From: Dipteronia dyeriana
Lineage: Eukaryota > Streptophyta > Magnoliopsida > Sapindales > Sapindaceae
Length of the DNA stretch: 64,000 nucleotides
Reading direction: 5' to 3'
NCBI GenBank assembly: GCA_032871835.1
Contig: CM065300.1
Location: forward strand, 112,961,088 to 113,025,087
Shown here: piece by piece, positions 34,642 to 47,173 of the stretch
Position numbering within the stretch: position 1 is the first letter of the stretch
Layout: each line of letters starts with the position of its first letter
The notes under the pieces: model-generated
Databases searched by the model: none
Told to the model about the DNA's origin: nothing
Seen by the model: only the letters and a program-made list of their open reading frames with translations
Made by a program: the position numbers and the translations under genes

Positions 34642-37600
34642 ATGCCATCGAGACTAGCGATAAAAAAAAGTATTGCTAGGCTCGAGTCTCTTCCTTGGGG
34701 TCATTTTCCTTCATCCAAACCCATCGCTTTAGACTTGAATTATTCTATGGCCGGTCCCGATTTTTTTCCTTCCTCTTCTAATCCTCTTTGTTCCACTTCT
34801 ATTGGTGTTCATCCAAATATGTTGAAGACTACGAGGCAATCTTCCAAGGCTTCTCCTAAGGAGACTGTTCGCTTGGTGAGCGACTTAAAAATAAATTCTC
34901 AGACATAAAAGATTAAGGATGTTTCGAGTGAGCGACGAGCTCGCTTGCTTAGATTTTTAGCGAAACATCCTTGTGCCTTCGATCATGAAATAAATGTAGT
35001 GACAGATGAAGAACTCATGAAGTTTATGGATCGGTTCGATCTCCCTCATTCAGTGAAACTATTTGCAATGGTAATCGCGCAGTGTTAAACCCACTCTCTG
35101 GTGCGGTTGCAATCTATGGATCAATGTTGTCTTCTTGGGTGACTTTCCCTCTACAGCCCTTCATTGCTCACTTCTTAGTGGACACGGGTGTAGCCTCAGC
35201 CCAACTAACTTCCAACTCGTATCAGGTGATGATCAGTCTGTGGCACTTATGGAAAAAGATTAGAGCTAAGTACCCCCCCCCACTACGCAGGAGATACACA
35301 ATTTTTATACTCTGGGTCGATGAGACACTTGTGGGACTTTTTACCTTCAATCAACACCGCCTAGCAGCTAGATCCCTCATGGTTAAAGGAAAAACCTACC
35401 CTTCAAACGCATAAGGACCACAAAGGCTTCATCTAGGGGTTTCTATCATCTAACATGTACTGGAAGAATAGTTGGTTTTTCATCAACGAAGATTGGGGTG
35501 AGGTCCTAGTAGCCTATCCATCCCATCGGCTAAACTGAAATAGAGTCCCAAGGCATTTCTGTAACCCTGAGCTATGGAACAAGACTGCACCTGTTATGAC
35601 TATGGAACAAGCTAATATGGCCTTCAAAGCGGCCCAGACTTCTTGAAAGGTTCATGACCGTCGTAACTTGTACTCAAAAAAAGAGTTGATCGAATTGGGT
35701 CTCTTTTCTGAGATATCTATCGACGCAGATACAGTAAGTCATTGTCTTAGAGTTCTCCTGATGGTGGATTATCATTATTGTTGTTGCTCATTATTTTCTA
35801 TGAAGCCTTCTTGTTCAGTAAATGAGCTGGATATTGTTGCTGGTGAGCAAGCTGAGAAGGCTAAGAACCTCGATTGGGTGAGCTGAAAAGTTGATGCTGA
35901 CGAAGTGGCTTAAGACATATCTCCTTTAGAACATGACTTGGTGAAGCATGTTTACGAGTCTGATCATGACTTTTTGAAAGTTCCCACTGACCAGGTTATT
36001 TCAAGTAGTCGTAATGCCCCTTCCCCTCGGAGCGGTCAGAGGGGGTCTTCTAGAGATAGGTCCGGTCGGGTTCATTCTTCCACAGAGGGATCTGACCATA
36101 AGAGGTCAAGTAAGGAGAGATCTAATCGAGATAGACCCTCTCGAGATAGACGAAGTCGAGAGGAACCAAGTAGGGGCACGTCCCACAAAACTAGGTCTAA
36201 TGATAATGTCTCTGGCAGTAAAATGGCCAAGATAGTTGAAGGATCTTTTGCCTCCGAGGCTAGCTGGAGAAGAGAAGATATTACAAATGAGACAAACCCA
36301 TTGCCTACTCATTCAGGGTTGCCCCATTCTTTTGAATGAAGAGGAGGAGGAAGACGATCAAGAGACCCTAACTGAACTAAATCTAAGGGAGTGGCGGTCG
36401 AAGAAAAAGGGTAATCGGAGGATTGAAGTGGCTTTTGTTGTCCAACCTAAAGCAGCTAAGGCCACTGAAAGAGGCACTCCTTTATCCTCCACTGTGCCTT
36501 CTCAAGTTCAACCAGATCATTCTCCAGTGGGTCTTCCAACGCACCCTCCGGGGAAGGTGACCATGGAGTTTTCAATCAAGCATCAAATTGTCTTCACAGA
36601 TTCAGACTCAGATGATGGGGAATGTAACTCAGAGGAATTATTCATTGATGAAGATGTGTTGGATGTCATAGAGGAATAATTTCTCAGTCCGGTGCCAAAA
36701 TCAAGAGCTGGTGCTGCCGTGAAACTAGTTGACGATGCTCTAGCAACCCAGTCTGGGGATAAACCTCCCCTTACACCAGTTGGGTACTTGGCTAACGACG
36801 GTGTCAGTGAAGGTCAAACTTTAGAGGGGTAAAATTGTGAAGCTCTTGAGGTTGTACCTCATGCTGATGTAAATATTGAGAGTGGTCCAACCCTTCCTAT
36901 GGTGCTTCCAACTGTCTCTGCTTTCGATTGACCTATCCCATCGACAACTCCGGATGCTCTAACCTCTGGAGCTCCTCACTCAAGTGAATCTCGAGTTGAC
37001 CCTCTTTCCATGCTCCTCTCCATGTTTGTCGGTGAAGGATATATTGGTTATGGCTACTGGAGGGGGCTAGAGTTGGTAGTCCATCTGAGCGGGTTCAGAT
37101 GAATTTTAGTAACAGAATTTTTATAAGTACCTTTCATGCCATCTTTATCTGCCCACCTTGTATTTTCCCTAACTCTTACTTTCTTTTCAGGCAGTGAAGG
37201 AGCTGACCCGAGCCTTGGCTGATCAAAAGAGGCAGGCTACGGAGACATTCCAGCTGAAAAATGCCCTTACTAAAAAATATGATGCTCTCAAGTCTTTTTT
37301 TGCCAGTGCTTCCAAGGTCAAGCAGTATGAGAAAGAGCTAAGGACCCATGCTACGACCGAGCTTGCTTTGAAAAAAAAAATAGCCAACATCCAGAATAAG
37401 GCTTCCGCATCTGAGTCATTAAACGTTCAGCTTGAATCGAAGGTTATTTTGGCTAAAACAACGGTGAAAAAAGCTCAGGAGGATACTCGGCTTGCCCAGG
37501 ACACCCTTACCTCTACCTAGAAGGCCATGTTTGAAACGCAACAAGCTTCTGAGGTGGTACATATGCATTATGATTTCTTAGCCAATGATTTGGAATGGTA

Positions 37601-38137
37601 GCAGGTTAGCATGGAAGTGCTTTCTTGGGAGGCTAGGTCAATCCTTGAGGTCCATAACATGAATTGTTATAAGAGTTCCCCAACTTTTGATGTTATCATG
37701 CTAAGGGAATTTAAGAGGGGACTAACCACCACTCGGACTTTCCTCTGGGTCAAAGATAGATCTTCATAATAGGCTTGCTGTAAATGGGGCAGGGTGATCA
37801 AAAAGCTTAAGAATGCATCCCTAGAGGCTATAAGGAACCAGAGATTTTGTTAGAGGGCTTATTACCGGTCGATTGGGAAAGACCCTCATCCTATGTATGT
37901 GGAGCTTTCTTCAACATCTTCTATGTGGTCTTCCATGCTAATGAGGAGGGCAATGCCTTAACAAAGGGTGTAGACATTAGTCCTTTACTGAGCATGGATT
38001 ATTCTCCCTTTATGGTTTATGAGCTCGAGGATAACATCACTTGGTCGGATTTCGAAAACTTGAGTCAAGACCACGGTAGTGATACCCCTTTTGGTGGCTC
38101 CGGGCCCGGATGTCTCTCCAACATCTTAAACATTTAG
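34642..38137 (+). pseudogene. Antisense ORF of G1 (putative gypsy-type transposon protein), broken
   Basis: The ORF lies on the strand opposite to G1 gag-pol, between pol and the 3' LTR, as described for plant Tat elements. Start at ATG 34642 (MPSRLAIKKSIARLES). Domain core: VTDEELMKFMDRFDLPHSVK and NPLSGAVAIYGSMLSSWVTF then PLQPFIAHFLVDTG, characteristic of the 'putative gypsy type transposon' family. Then a linker rich in serine, arginine and acidic residues (35938-36680), a splice acceptor TTCTTTTCAG ending at 37190, a coiled coil (37191-37520, heptads around KELTRALADQKRQ and LALKKKIANIQ) and a C-terminal acidic tail (37847-38137). Multiple stops and frame changes break it. The function of this protein family is unknown. 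Confidence 0.75.
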
Positions 38138-39002
38138 AAGTTTTTTTTTTTTATAACCGCTGCTTTGTGATCGTTTACTCTTTTAATAAAATGAAATTCA
38201 TTTTTCTTGTTGTTTCTGAACGCTCAATGACTAACTATAACCACTTACCGACTTGGATTATATGAGTCGGCCACATCTGAGTTAATCATTTTGGGCAGGA
38301 TGCTTTACTGACCCAAACTATACTAAGTCTGTCGTCCTGACTTTGGCCAAGTAACTTCATGTGACAGATCTTGTAACGGCTTTTATGTGGGGGGGGGGGG
38401 GGCATCGCTCGGGCTTGCCGGTCTATTATTCGATCCCTGACCATCTCATAGTTGTTATGTCAAGAAATGTTCTTTTATAACTCATTCACATGGTATCTAA
38501 TTTATAGACTCTTATTTTTTATTTGTCAAATAAGTCATTGGGACGTCACCCAATAGTCTATTGATCAAGATTCATTGCAACAGGGTATCTTATAATATAC
38601 TAACTTCGGATGCTTTAACTGCACCTATTTTTAAGTAATAATACTTATCCCTTGTTTAACTCTTGGCGCATCCCATCAAGGCTTATGTCCTGAAAGCACT
38701 TTAACAGTGCTTCATTACACCAGTTTGTTTCGGTGAGTGTATATTGTCTTTATGGCATACGTTTTAGAGCCTCTTATTGGGCCTCTTGGGTGCCCCAACC
38801 TGACACTGAGCAGTTTCTAAGTTCCCCGAGTTTGCTCTTGTATACGAAAGAAATATTTTTGAACACTATTCTTGACTTTTGAAATTATTCCCTTAAAAGG
38901 GCTTTTATTAAATGCTAAAGAGAAACATAAAATAATCAACTAACAAAATAAAATCAATTTCTAAGGAAGTAAGAAAAAACAGGAAGAACTAAGGGACCCC
39001 TA
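38138..39002. other. G1 spacer between antisense ORF and pol
   Basis: Non-coding in both directions, with a 13-G run near 38391. It probably holds both the polyadenylation region of the antisense ORF and the end of pol. Nothing else is recognised. Confidence 0.5.
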
Positions 39003-42000
39003 AGGGTAGAACATTTTTAGGTATTGGATGTTGCATGGCCTGTGTAACCCGCTTCCTTCTGGTCAGGTAAGGCGGTACGCCCCATGCTGGCCAACCCGGC
39101 CACCTTGTATGGGCCTTCCCATTTATCTGGCAATGCCCCTATCGCTCTGTCTCTTGTATTGGCTGACACCTTTCTTAGAACCAGATCTCCAAGTTGGAAT
39201 CTCCTGATTTGGACATGCGAGTTATAGTATCTCCAAGTTGGAATACCTCGTCTCCATTGGTACTAATATCTTGCTAGTATAATACACTGGTTTCTGTACC
39301 CCTTCATCCAGCCGGACTAGCACTGAACCTATCGCTACAGGTGTTACTGACAAGTACAATTAAAACACTTCTCTTTCATAAGGTTTGGATAGAATTGGAT
39401 CTATCCCCAAATATTCCTTGATCTTTTTGAATGCTTGTTCGCACTTGATGCTCCATTATACCCCTTTTCCCTTCCAAATTGCTTTGAAAAAGGAGAGATA
39501 TTTATCAGCTGACTTGCTTATGAATCGAGTCAGGGATGCCAAGCACCTTGTTAGCCTTTGGATTTACTTCAGTGTCCTTGGAGACCTCATCTCCTCTAAT
39601 GCCTTTATTTTTTCTGAATTTACTTCGATCCCCCTCTGGTGGACCTGTAAGCCTATAAATCTCCCCGAGGACACTCCAAAGATGTATTTTTTTTATTGAG
39701 CTTCATGTCGTACCTTCACAACACTCCGAATGTTTCCTTGAGATCCCCTGTGTGCTCTCCCCAATGTTATGTTTTTTGTCAGTATATCATCCATATACAC
39801 TTCCATGTTTCTGCCAATTTGTTGAGCGGATATCTTGTTCATCAATCTCTGGTAGGTTGCCCTAGCATTTTTAAGACCAAAAGGCATGACTTTATAGTAA
39901 TACAGCCCCTAGTCAGTGGTAAAGGATGTTTGTCTTCATCAATTTCAAACATCCGGATCTGGTTATATCCCATGTATGTATCCATGAAGCTTAACAATTC
40001 GTGTCCGACCGTTGCATCCACTAACTGATCAATCCGAGGTAGAGGGAAACTATCCTTCGGACATGCTTTGTTAAGGTCGGTGAAATCCACACATATCCTC
40101 CATTGGCCAATCTTCTTTTTGATCAACATTACATTGGCAATTCATTCAGGATATTTTGCCTCCCTTATAGATCCTGTTGCCAACAGCTTCTCTTCTTCCT
40201 CCCTGATCACCTTGCTTCTCTCCGGGTTGAACCGTCTCCTTCTCTGAACAACCGGCTTGAGATCGGGGTCGACTGCTAAATCATGTGAAATTATCTTTGG
40301 GTCAATTTCTGGCATGTCCTCATGTTTCCATAAAACACATCTTTGTATTCCTTCAATAGTTCGACCATCTCATTCTGCATCTGCTTCGTCAATAGGGCTC
40401 TGAGCCTTATGGTCCTCTCGGGATCGTTGTCATCTACAACGACCTCTATGGTCGGTTCATCTCCTTAGTTTTTCCCATCTTCTGAAGGTGTCTCTCTTAG
40501 GTCCAGGTCAAACCGAGTCAGAGTTTTTGCTCCGATTTCTTTGTCATCTAGCTTCTGGTCATCATACTCCTTTAAGGTGTATACTTGCATTAACCCCGGT
40601 TCTACTTTTTCCCTATACACGGCCAGATTTTCCTTCTTTGCCCATTCTTGCAAGCTTTTTATGACTCCAACTCCTGCCTCTGTAGGGAATTTACCATTAA
40701 CGCATAGGTATCGATCATGGCTTTCGTCTTGTTCAAGAAAAGCTAGCCCAGTAAGGCGTTATATGGCCAATTTTCTATACTCACAACCACAAAATCCAAT
40801 AACACTATTTTGATGCAAGAAAAACTAACAATCTCTATAGGCAGCTTCACCATTCCAAGCGACCTCACCTCCGCTCCATCGAAGCCTCTAACGAGATTTT
40901 AAGTGGTTGGAGGTCTCTTCTCTGCAACCCGAGCTGGTCAAACACTTCCACAATTAGAATGTCCACCGAGCTTCCATTGTCGATAAGTACCCTTCTCACC
41001 TCCAAATGGCCTACGCGAACCGACATCACTATCGTGTCGTTCGGCCTTACTTATGATGCATGCACGTCTGCTTTTGTAAAAATTATAGGGTCTCAACCTT
41101 GTCTAAACTTCTTTTGTTCTTGTCCTAATAGATTTATCTCCAAGTTTCTCTAACCATATATGGCTTATCTAACTTCGGACATTCTCTCCTGACTACAACT
41201 CCCAGTGTGCTGCCCACCAAAGATGGTATTGATTGCTCCATTACCTGGATCTCTCCTAAGACTCCTCTGACTTCTATCTCGCTCTTCTATCATGACATTT
41301 TTACGCTAATCATCCCCATTTCTAAGGATCATATCCTTAAGGTGTCCTTCTCTAATTAGCTTTTCGATATAGTCTCTCAACTGATAGCACTTAGAAGTTT
41401 CATGGTTGTTCTCCTAATGAAACATGCAGTACTTGCTAGTGTCTCTTCTGGAAAAAATTGACTGCTTTGGGGATTTCTTATTCAGATTCTTATCCTTTAT
41501 CACATTCAAGACTTTTTCCTATCCTCTGACCAACGGAGCGTATTTGGTATATTGCCTTTTGAATTGCCTAGCACCTTTGTCATCCTTCTATCCCCCAACT
41601 TTACCTTTTCCTCTACTACCTTTTTGTTCCCTTTTAATGCTACTTTTTGGGTTACCGTCCTTATTCTTTTGGCTACTTTCGGGCCGACTCCCATTTATAA
41701 GTTCTCCTCCATGGGCTAGTTGTTCTTCATCTGCCATGGCATATCCTCCGACATGGTCTACCATGCTTGCATACGTGGTTGGTCCCCTTTGCCTCAGGTT
41801 TAGGGTCAGATGGTTATATTGTACACTGTTGATGAACGCCGACACTATTGCATCGTCATTGGGATCTTGCACTTCTGACACCTCTTGTGAGAATCTGGTC
41901 AGATAATCTTTCAACCTCTCGTCTTTCCTTTGCTTTAGAGTAGACAAGACTGATATGGATTTTTTTTTTTTGGTTATTTCCCATGAATTTTTTGGTGAAA

Positions 42001-42077
42001 TCTTGTACTAATTCTTCAAAATTCTTAATGGAGCTTACAGTCAGTCTGCCAAACCATCTGGACCCCAGATCTCCCAA
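39003..42077 (-). pseudogene. G1 gag-pol (Tat-type Ty3-gypsy), decayed with internal deletion
   Basis: Reading down the minus strand: gag body (42077-41588: KNFEELVQDFTKKFMG, RKDERLKDYLTRFSQEV), a region with the protease motif LIDNGSSVDILIVE (about 40945-40990), reverse transcriptase (40129-39693: RICVDFTDLNKACPKDSFPL, MPFGLKNARATYQRLMN, YMDDIL at about 39783-39800), the RT thumb/RNase H start (IKALEEMRSPRTLKEIQRL, about 39560), then directly the integrase C-terminus (DLVLRKVSANTRDRA-like and WEGPYKVAG-like, 39060-39220). Most of RNase H and the integrase core are missing. Many stops. The sequence fits the Tat group. It continues gag from 15027 if the inversion is undone. Confidence 0.85.
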
Positions 42078-42502
42078 AGTTTATGGGAACATGCAACACA
42101 TGAGGGTGTCATAATAATCATACTGTGTCATGGCAGTTTGGTACCTTCTTATGTGCTCCTACAGAAAGGTATTGCCTTTGAACTGTTCCACATGTGGCAT
42201 CCTGAATTTCTCTAAAAAAGGCCCTGTCTTATTAAATTATTGAACGGACTTCCGGAGTTCCCGATCAGAGGGTTTCCAAAGTCTTGCTTTCATTCGGGAG
42301 TTTCTATCCTTCTGAAGAGGATCTCTCGCTCCCCTTATGGCTCTCCACATTCATCGAATATCTAATGGATTGTTAGCCCATATGGATCCCTAGGGACCGT
42401 CCCGCTGATCTGGGTGCCAAAGAAGTCACGCATGACCACCTGTTGGCTCTTTGCGCCTTATAAAGGCAATTTCACTGTCACTTGAATGTGAGTGGGACCT
42501 TT
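42078..42502 (-). pseudogene. G1 gag, N-proximal part
   Basis: Degenerate coding remnants continue upstream of the gag body (for example FNKTGPFLEKFRMPHVEQF near 42190) to the point where an E1-family LTR begins at 42503. The final bases, read as AAAGG on the minus strand, pair with AAATG at 15023-15027. Confidence 0.6.
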
Positions 42503-44571
42503 TGTTAGGTTTTAGATTGTGTTGGCATTAATTCCATATCAAAATGATGTTTACTTATAATGATTTAGTTGTTTAGATTCATGATGATTCAAGCTTCAAA
42601 GAAGAAGGAACAATTAGTCAAAGCAAGTTCAAAGTCTTCAAAGAGAAAGGATACAATATGGTTCTACAATGGTATACTAAGACCTTATCTTTCTCTTACA
42701 AGGCTTAGGCACACACACACAATTCATACATTTGTGTCCCTGCATCATTGTGCACCATTATAGGCACACATATACAATTCATTCATATGTGTCCCTGCAT
42801 CATTGTGCACCATGTATAACACATTCACACACTTTAAGATGAATGCTCATGCATTGGTATGAAAATAACATGTTTTGGAAAATGCATGATTGAAGACTAT
42901 CTCTATGTTGTTTGCATCTTAGTGTGAATTGTATTTGTATGTATTTATGTTTGTATAACATGGATATTGAATTTGAATTTAGTCTTAAATCATTCTTGAT
43001 TGATTTTCGGTCATTTCGGTTACTCAAACTATTGATTTCAATTTCTAAGTCAAAAGATACTACACTTTCAACTCATGTTGCATATATTTTCTTCGTCTTC
43101 ATATATCGAGTTGAATTATTATTTTTTGGGTTGAGTATCTTATATGTCCATATCCTTGAGAGAGTTACGGTTTGTAATCCGTAAACGAATTCAAATTCCA
43201 AGTTTGGAGGACAAAGAACGCTCGAAGAACGAGAGAGGAGTGCAAGGGAGTTGCACCATGGCCAAAGGCCATCAAATGGTGCAAGCCCGAGATGGCGTGT
43301 GGCCATCTCGGCCACAAATCCTTGCTGCCCCAAGATTCCCATGCGCCATCTTGGGGAGGCATTATCAAAGGGGGAATTTTGGTATTTTTGCTTCTTTTCT
43401 TTCCATCTCCTTTATATTTCCCTTCCCTCTCACATTTCATTCTAAGAAGAAATTTAAAACTTGAGTGCAGAATTTTTTCTCCATATTTTCTCACCTTCCA
43501 AACACCATAACTTCTTCATTTGAACTCCGATTTGAGTGATTCAAAGTTGAGAGTGTTTTTCTATTCATCTTCCATCTTTTCTCTAAAGGTTTGAGTTAGT
43601 TTTATTGCTCTTTTTGGAGTCTAATCTCATAAAAACGGGACTGCACCAAAATCAACTAAGGTATTGATTTTCTCTAAAAGTTTTCTTTTAAAACTTGGTC
43701 AATTGCCTTGGGTTTTCTTCTTTAACATATATATGTGTCTTGTGATTATTTGGATTTGAGTTTTGAACTCATTAATAGCTATATTGAGTTTCAATTGAAA
43801 TCTCACATGTTGAGTTAGGTTTTAATTTTGCCTATGTTTTCACATGTTTGGGATTGTATTGTGCTAGCTTTGATTCTAGGACTATTTGATGATCTTTGAT
43901 TGATTGATTTTGTGGAAAATAGTTCCTCACATGTATTAAGCTCTCTTTGGCCAAAATCTCACAATGATACATGTACTTGTGTTCTTTTGAGTTATTCATG
44001 TGCTTTGTTGAATCTATGAATAGGAATATGCTCTAGAAATTTAGCTTTAATCTAAATGACTTTGTCATATGATTTTAGCATGTTTTTGGTTTATGAGATT
44101 TAAACTTGATTTTGTGTTGATTGAACATATCTTGTGATTCAAGTTTTAGATCTATGCATGTATCTAGGTTGTAATTAATATTGAACATATCTTACATGAT
44201 CTAGATAGATTAAACATGCATGATTGACTAGACTACATTTGTTTTGTGAATTCATGCTCATGTCTAGTATTTTCCATAGGATGTGTTGATCATAACATTC
44301 TATGTTGCGTGCTTGTTTGTATTTTTCATTCATGATCATCTAGATGCCTTGTGAGAATGAAGTCTTGACAATAGGTGTGAGACCTATGTTGTTAAGCAAG
44401 AAAGTCTTGGCAAGAGGTGGGAGACCTCAGATTGTCAAGCAATGAAGTCTTGCCTAGGGTCGTAAGGATCCAGAAGGGTGAGCGAAGAAGTCTTGACTAG
44501 AGTCGGGAGGACTCGAATAGTTGAGCAAGAAGTCTTGCTTAGGGTCGTGAGGATCCGGAAGGGTGATCGAG
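42503..44571 (+). mobile_element. E1 5' LTR, first 2.07 kb (displaced by inversion)
   Basis: Starts TGTTAGGTTTTAGATTG and is collinear with the complete LTR at 17611 down to about 15553, then stops mid-array at 44571. It is exactly the part lacking at 22952-23461. About 5 bp (GACTT in the complete LTR) are lost between the two. On its own it would be a truncated LTR with no element attached. Confidence 0.85.
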
Positions 44572-44572
44572 G
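44571..44572. other. Right inversion breakpoint (E1 LTR joined to A LTR)
   Basis: The junction, read on the minus strand, is CATAGTCTATCCTCGATCAC. Both parent LTRs have CCTCG near this point (A-type: TCTATCCTCGATAG; E1-type: TTCCTCGCTCACC), so the join sits in 5-7 bp of microhomology. Confidence 0.75.
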
Positions 44573-45102
44573 ATAGACTATGCTATATAAGCGTACTCAT
44601 TGACAACTCAAATAATAATACTTGTAACCAAAGTCCATCATTTATCTCTAGATTGAAATAGACTTTCTGATTGTCCTGAAGTGAAAACTTTTATCCACTG
44701 ACGGTTCTGGATAAAGTATTTCACTGTAATCCTATTCAATGCACCTAGTGCACTAGATTCTTTTACCCAAAGACACTACACTTTGACAATTTTAGACTTG
44801 TCATAACACATTTGATCCCACTTAAATGCTAGCAAAAGAATCTATAACTTTAACAAGAGAAAGGCGTCCAACCTTTATCCTAAGTTGTGAGTATTGTTCA
44901 AGACTAACTAAGGAATTGTGTCTACCTCATACATATCCCGGTGTACGAACAATTCTTCTTTTCTTACAGTCTTTTGACCTTATGATTATTTACTTTTAAC
45001 AATTATAATATTTAAACTATAAATGCTATAAGATTTGTTAAACTAGAAATCACTTTATAAATATGAAAAGATTGTCAAATACACTATTACACTCTTGCTG
45101 TT
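44572..45102 (-). mobile_element. Element A 5' LTR, early segment
   Basis: Inverse match to the first part of A's 3' LTR (about 30637-31164). It stops 16-21 bp short of the LTR start because solo LTR B inserted there; the missing bases are at 53641-53661. The last five bases (CTGTT) are B's target duplication. Confidence 0.8.
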
Positions 45103-47173
45103 TGTTGGATTATGCTCGATAACAAGAGTATAATAGTGTATTTGACAATCTTTTCATATTAATAAAATGATTTCTAGTTTAACAAATCTTATAGAATTTA
45201 TAGTTTAATTATTATAATTGTTGAAAGTAAATAATCATAAGGTCAAAAAACGATCAGAACAGAAGAATTGTTCATACCTCTAGATATGTATTAGGTAGAC
45301 ACAATTCTTTAGTTAGTCTTAAATAATATTCACAACTTAAGATAAAAGGTTGGCCGCGTTTATCTTGTCAAAGTTGCAGATTCTTTTGCTAGCATTTGAG
45401 TGGGATCAAATGTGTTATGATGAGTCTAAAATCATCAAAGTATGGTGTCCTTGGGCAAAAGAATATAGCACACTGGGTGCATTGAATAGGATCAAAATGA
45501 AATAATTTATCTAGAACTGTCAATGGATACAAGTTTTCATTTGAAGACAATCGGAGAGTCTATCTCAATCCTGAGATAAATGATGGACTTATGGTTGCAA
45601 GCGTTATCATTTGAGCTATCATTGAGTACGATTATATAGCATAGTCTATCCTCGATAGTTTGGTGGTATTCATTTGTTAATCGATAGAGGACTTCATTTA
45701 TAGATATGGACATCATGGCTCCATTTATTTAATGAGAGTAGAATATCATCATATGGATGTTTTGAGGTATTGGATATTAAATCTTAACATTAAGCTTTCA
45801 TTAGTGTCTATTGAAACATGGCTTCTGGACAAGTAAAAATATCCAAGTTTAAAATGTGGTCATATGAGTAAATATGGTAACTTGGAGAGCTATAGACGGT
45901 CTACGAGCTCTTGGCGATTACTGGTATTCTTCACAAGAATACACTTTCTCCAATAAGGTTGTCTAGGGTATGAATGTGTAACATCAACTTATTCTATCTC
46001 TATTTAAGAGTTCAATTTTAATTCTTTAGTGGAATGAACTAAAATTAAATAGATCGGACCTACGTGAATCATTTAATGATTGTGATTGGGTTGTGTCTAT
46101 TGGAGCTTAAATTTAGATAGCCCACCAAGATCCCCAATCCACACGAACTTGCATGGATCACTTGATATATTCTACCGGACCAATTTAGGGACCCATCTAG
46201 AATTGTATTAAGGCATGTGAATTTGTTTCTTTTTTTAAGAATGGGTATAGTTCACATGTGGACTATTTATAAATGTCCAATGGATTTAATAAAATAAGAA
46301 AAATAATATATATGCCTATATATTGTCATAGACGGCAAGGCTAATGTATAAAAGCCTAAATATATTATTTTTATTTTATTGTTTTATTAAATGGAAATTA
46401 ATTAATTTGTTGATTAATTAATTATTTAATGAAAAGTCAAAATATTTTCCTAATAGGAGAAGGTCTCCTAATATTATACTATTGTTGGTAGCATAATTAA
46501 TATTAAAGACTATATTTGATAAGTAGATAAATAAAAGAAATTATTTATTTAGTCAAATTAGTAAGTCTTTAATATGGTTACAAATACAGTAATGAGTTGG
46601 ATTAGGAGTCTTGGTGTAGGGAAGAATTCTTTTTAGAAAAGAATTCTTGGTCACTAAATAAATACACGTAAGAATAGGATTCTTCCTACCAAGTAAATCC
46701 TCTTTAGGAGAGGATTTGTTAACATATAAATATAGGTTGTAAATTTCGATCAAGCCTTAGTTTTTGGTGTGAAAAGTTGTTTTTCTTTTGTTATAAAAAA
46801 AACCTTCGTCCAACTCATTGTGTGAAGAATTCAGCCAAGCATAGAGAAAAGTGGGAACGTTTTTATTTTTTGATAGTACACTAGTATCCTTTGCACTAAA
46901 AGGGTTTTGTGTAAAACATTGAATCAAGGTTCACACGAGTTTCAATCAAATTGATTGATAATTCACAAGTGACCAGAGGTTCTTGGTTTTTTTTTGGAGG
47001 ATTATTGTGACTAACAAAGAAGAAGATTTTGTTTATTTCCATCCTCAGGAATACAATTTAAAGAAAGGAAGCCCACACTTCTAGGTGATTCACGTTCATG
47101 ATTGGATTGGAAGATCTTACGGATTCAATTCGATGCTAGTTCAATCGACACGAAAAAAGGGTACGATACTTTT
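45103..47173 (+). mobile_element. B: solo LTR of the A family, main part
   Basis: Starts TGTTGGATTATGCTCG and runs collinear with LTRs C, D and F to 47173, where gypsy element G2 begins. It resumes at 53522 and ends ...TTTTCCCTACG at 53640 (the terminal A changed to G). The flanks CTGTT (45098-45102) and CTATT (53641-53645) match at 4 of 5 positions. No internal region remains, so it is a solo LTR. Confidence 0.8.

Noticed and set aside
35938..36679. Host gene for an RS-rich or acidic protein
   Set aside because: It lies within the antisense ORF of G1, between the transposon core and the coiled coil, and is flanked by stops.
42503..44571. A separate truncated LTR insertion of the E1 family
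   Set aside because: It covers exactly the LTR portion missing at 22952-23461, and its outer flank resembles E1's target duplication, so displacement by inversion is the simpler reading.
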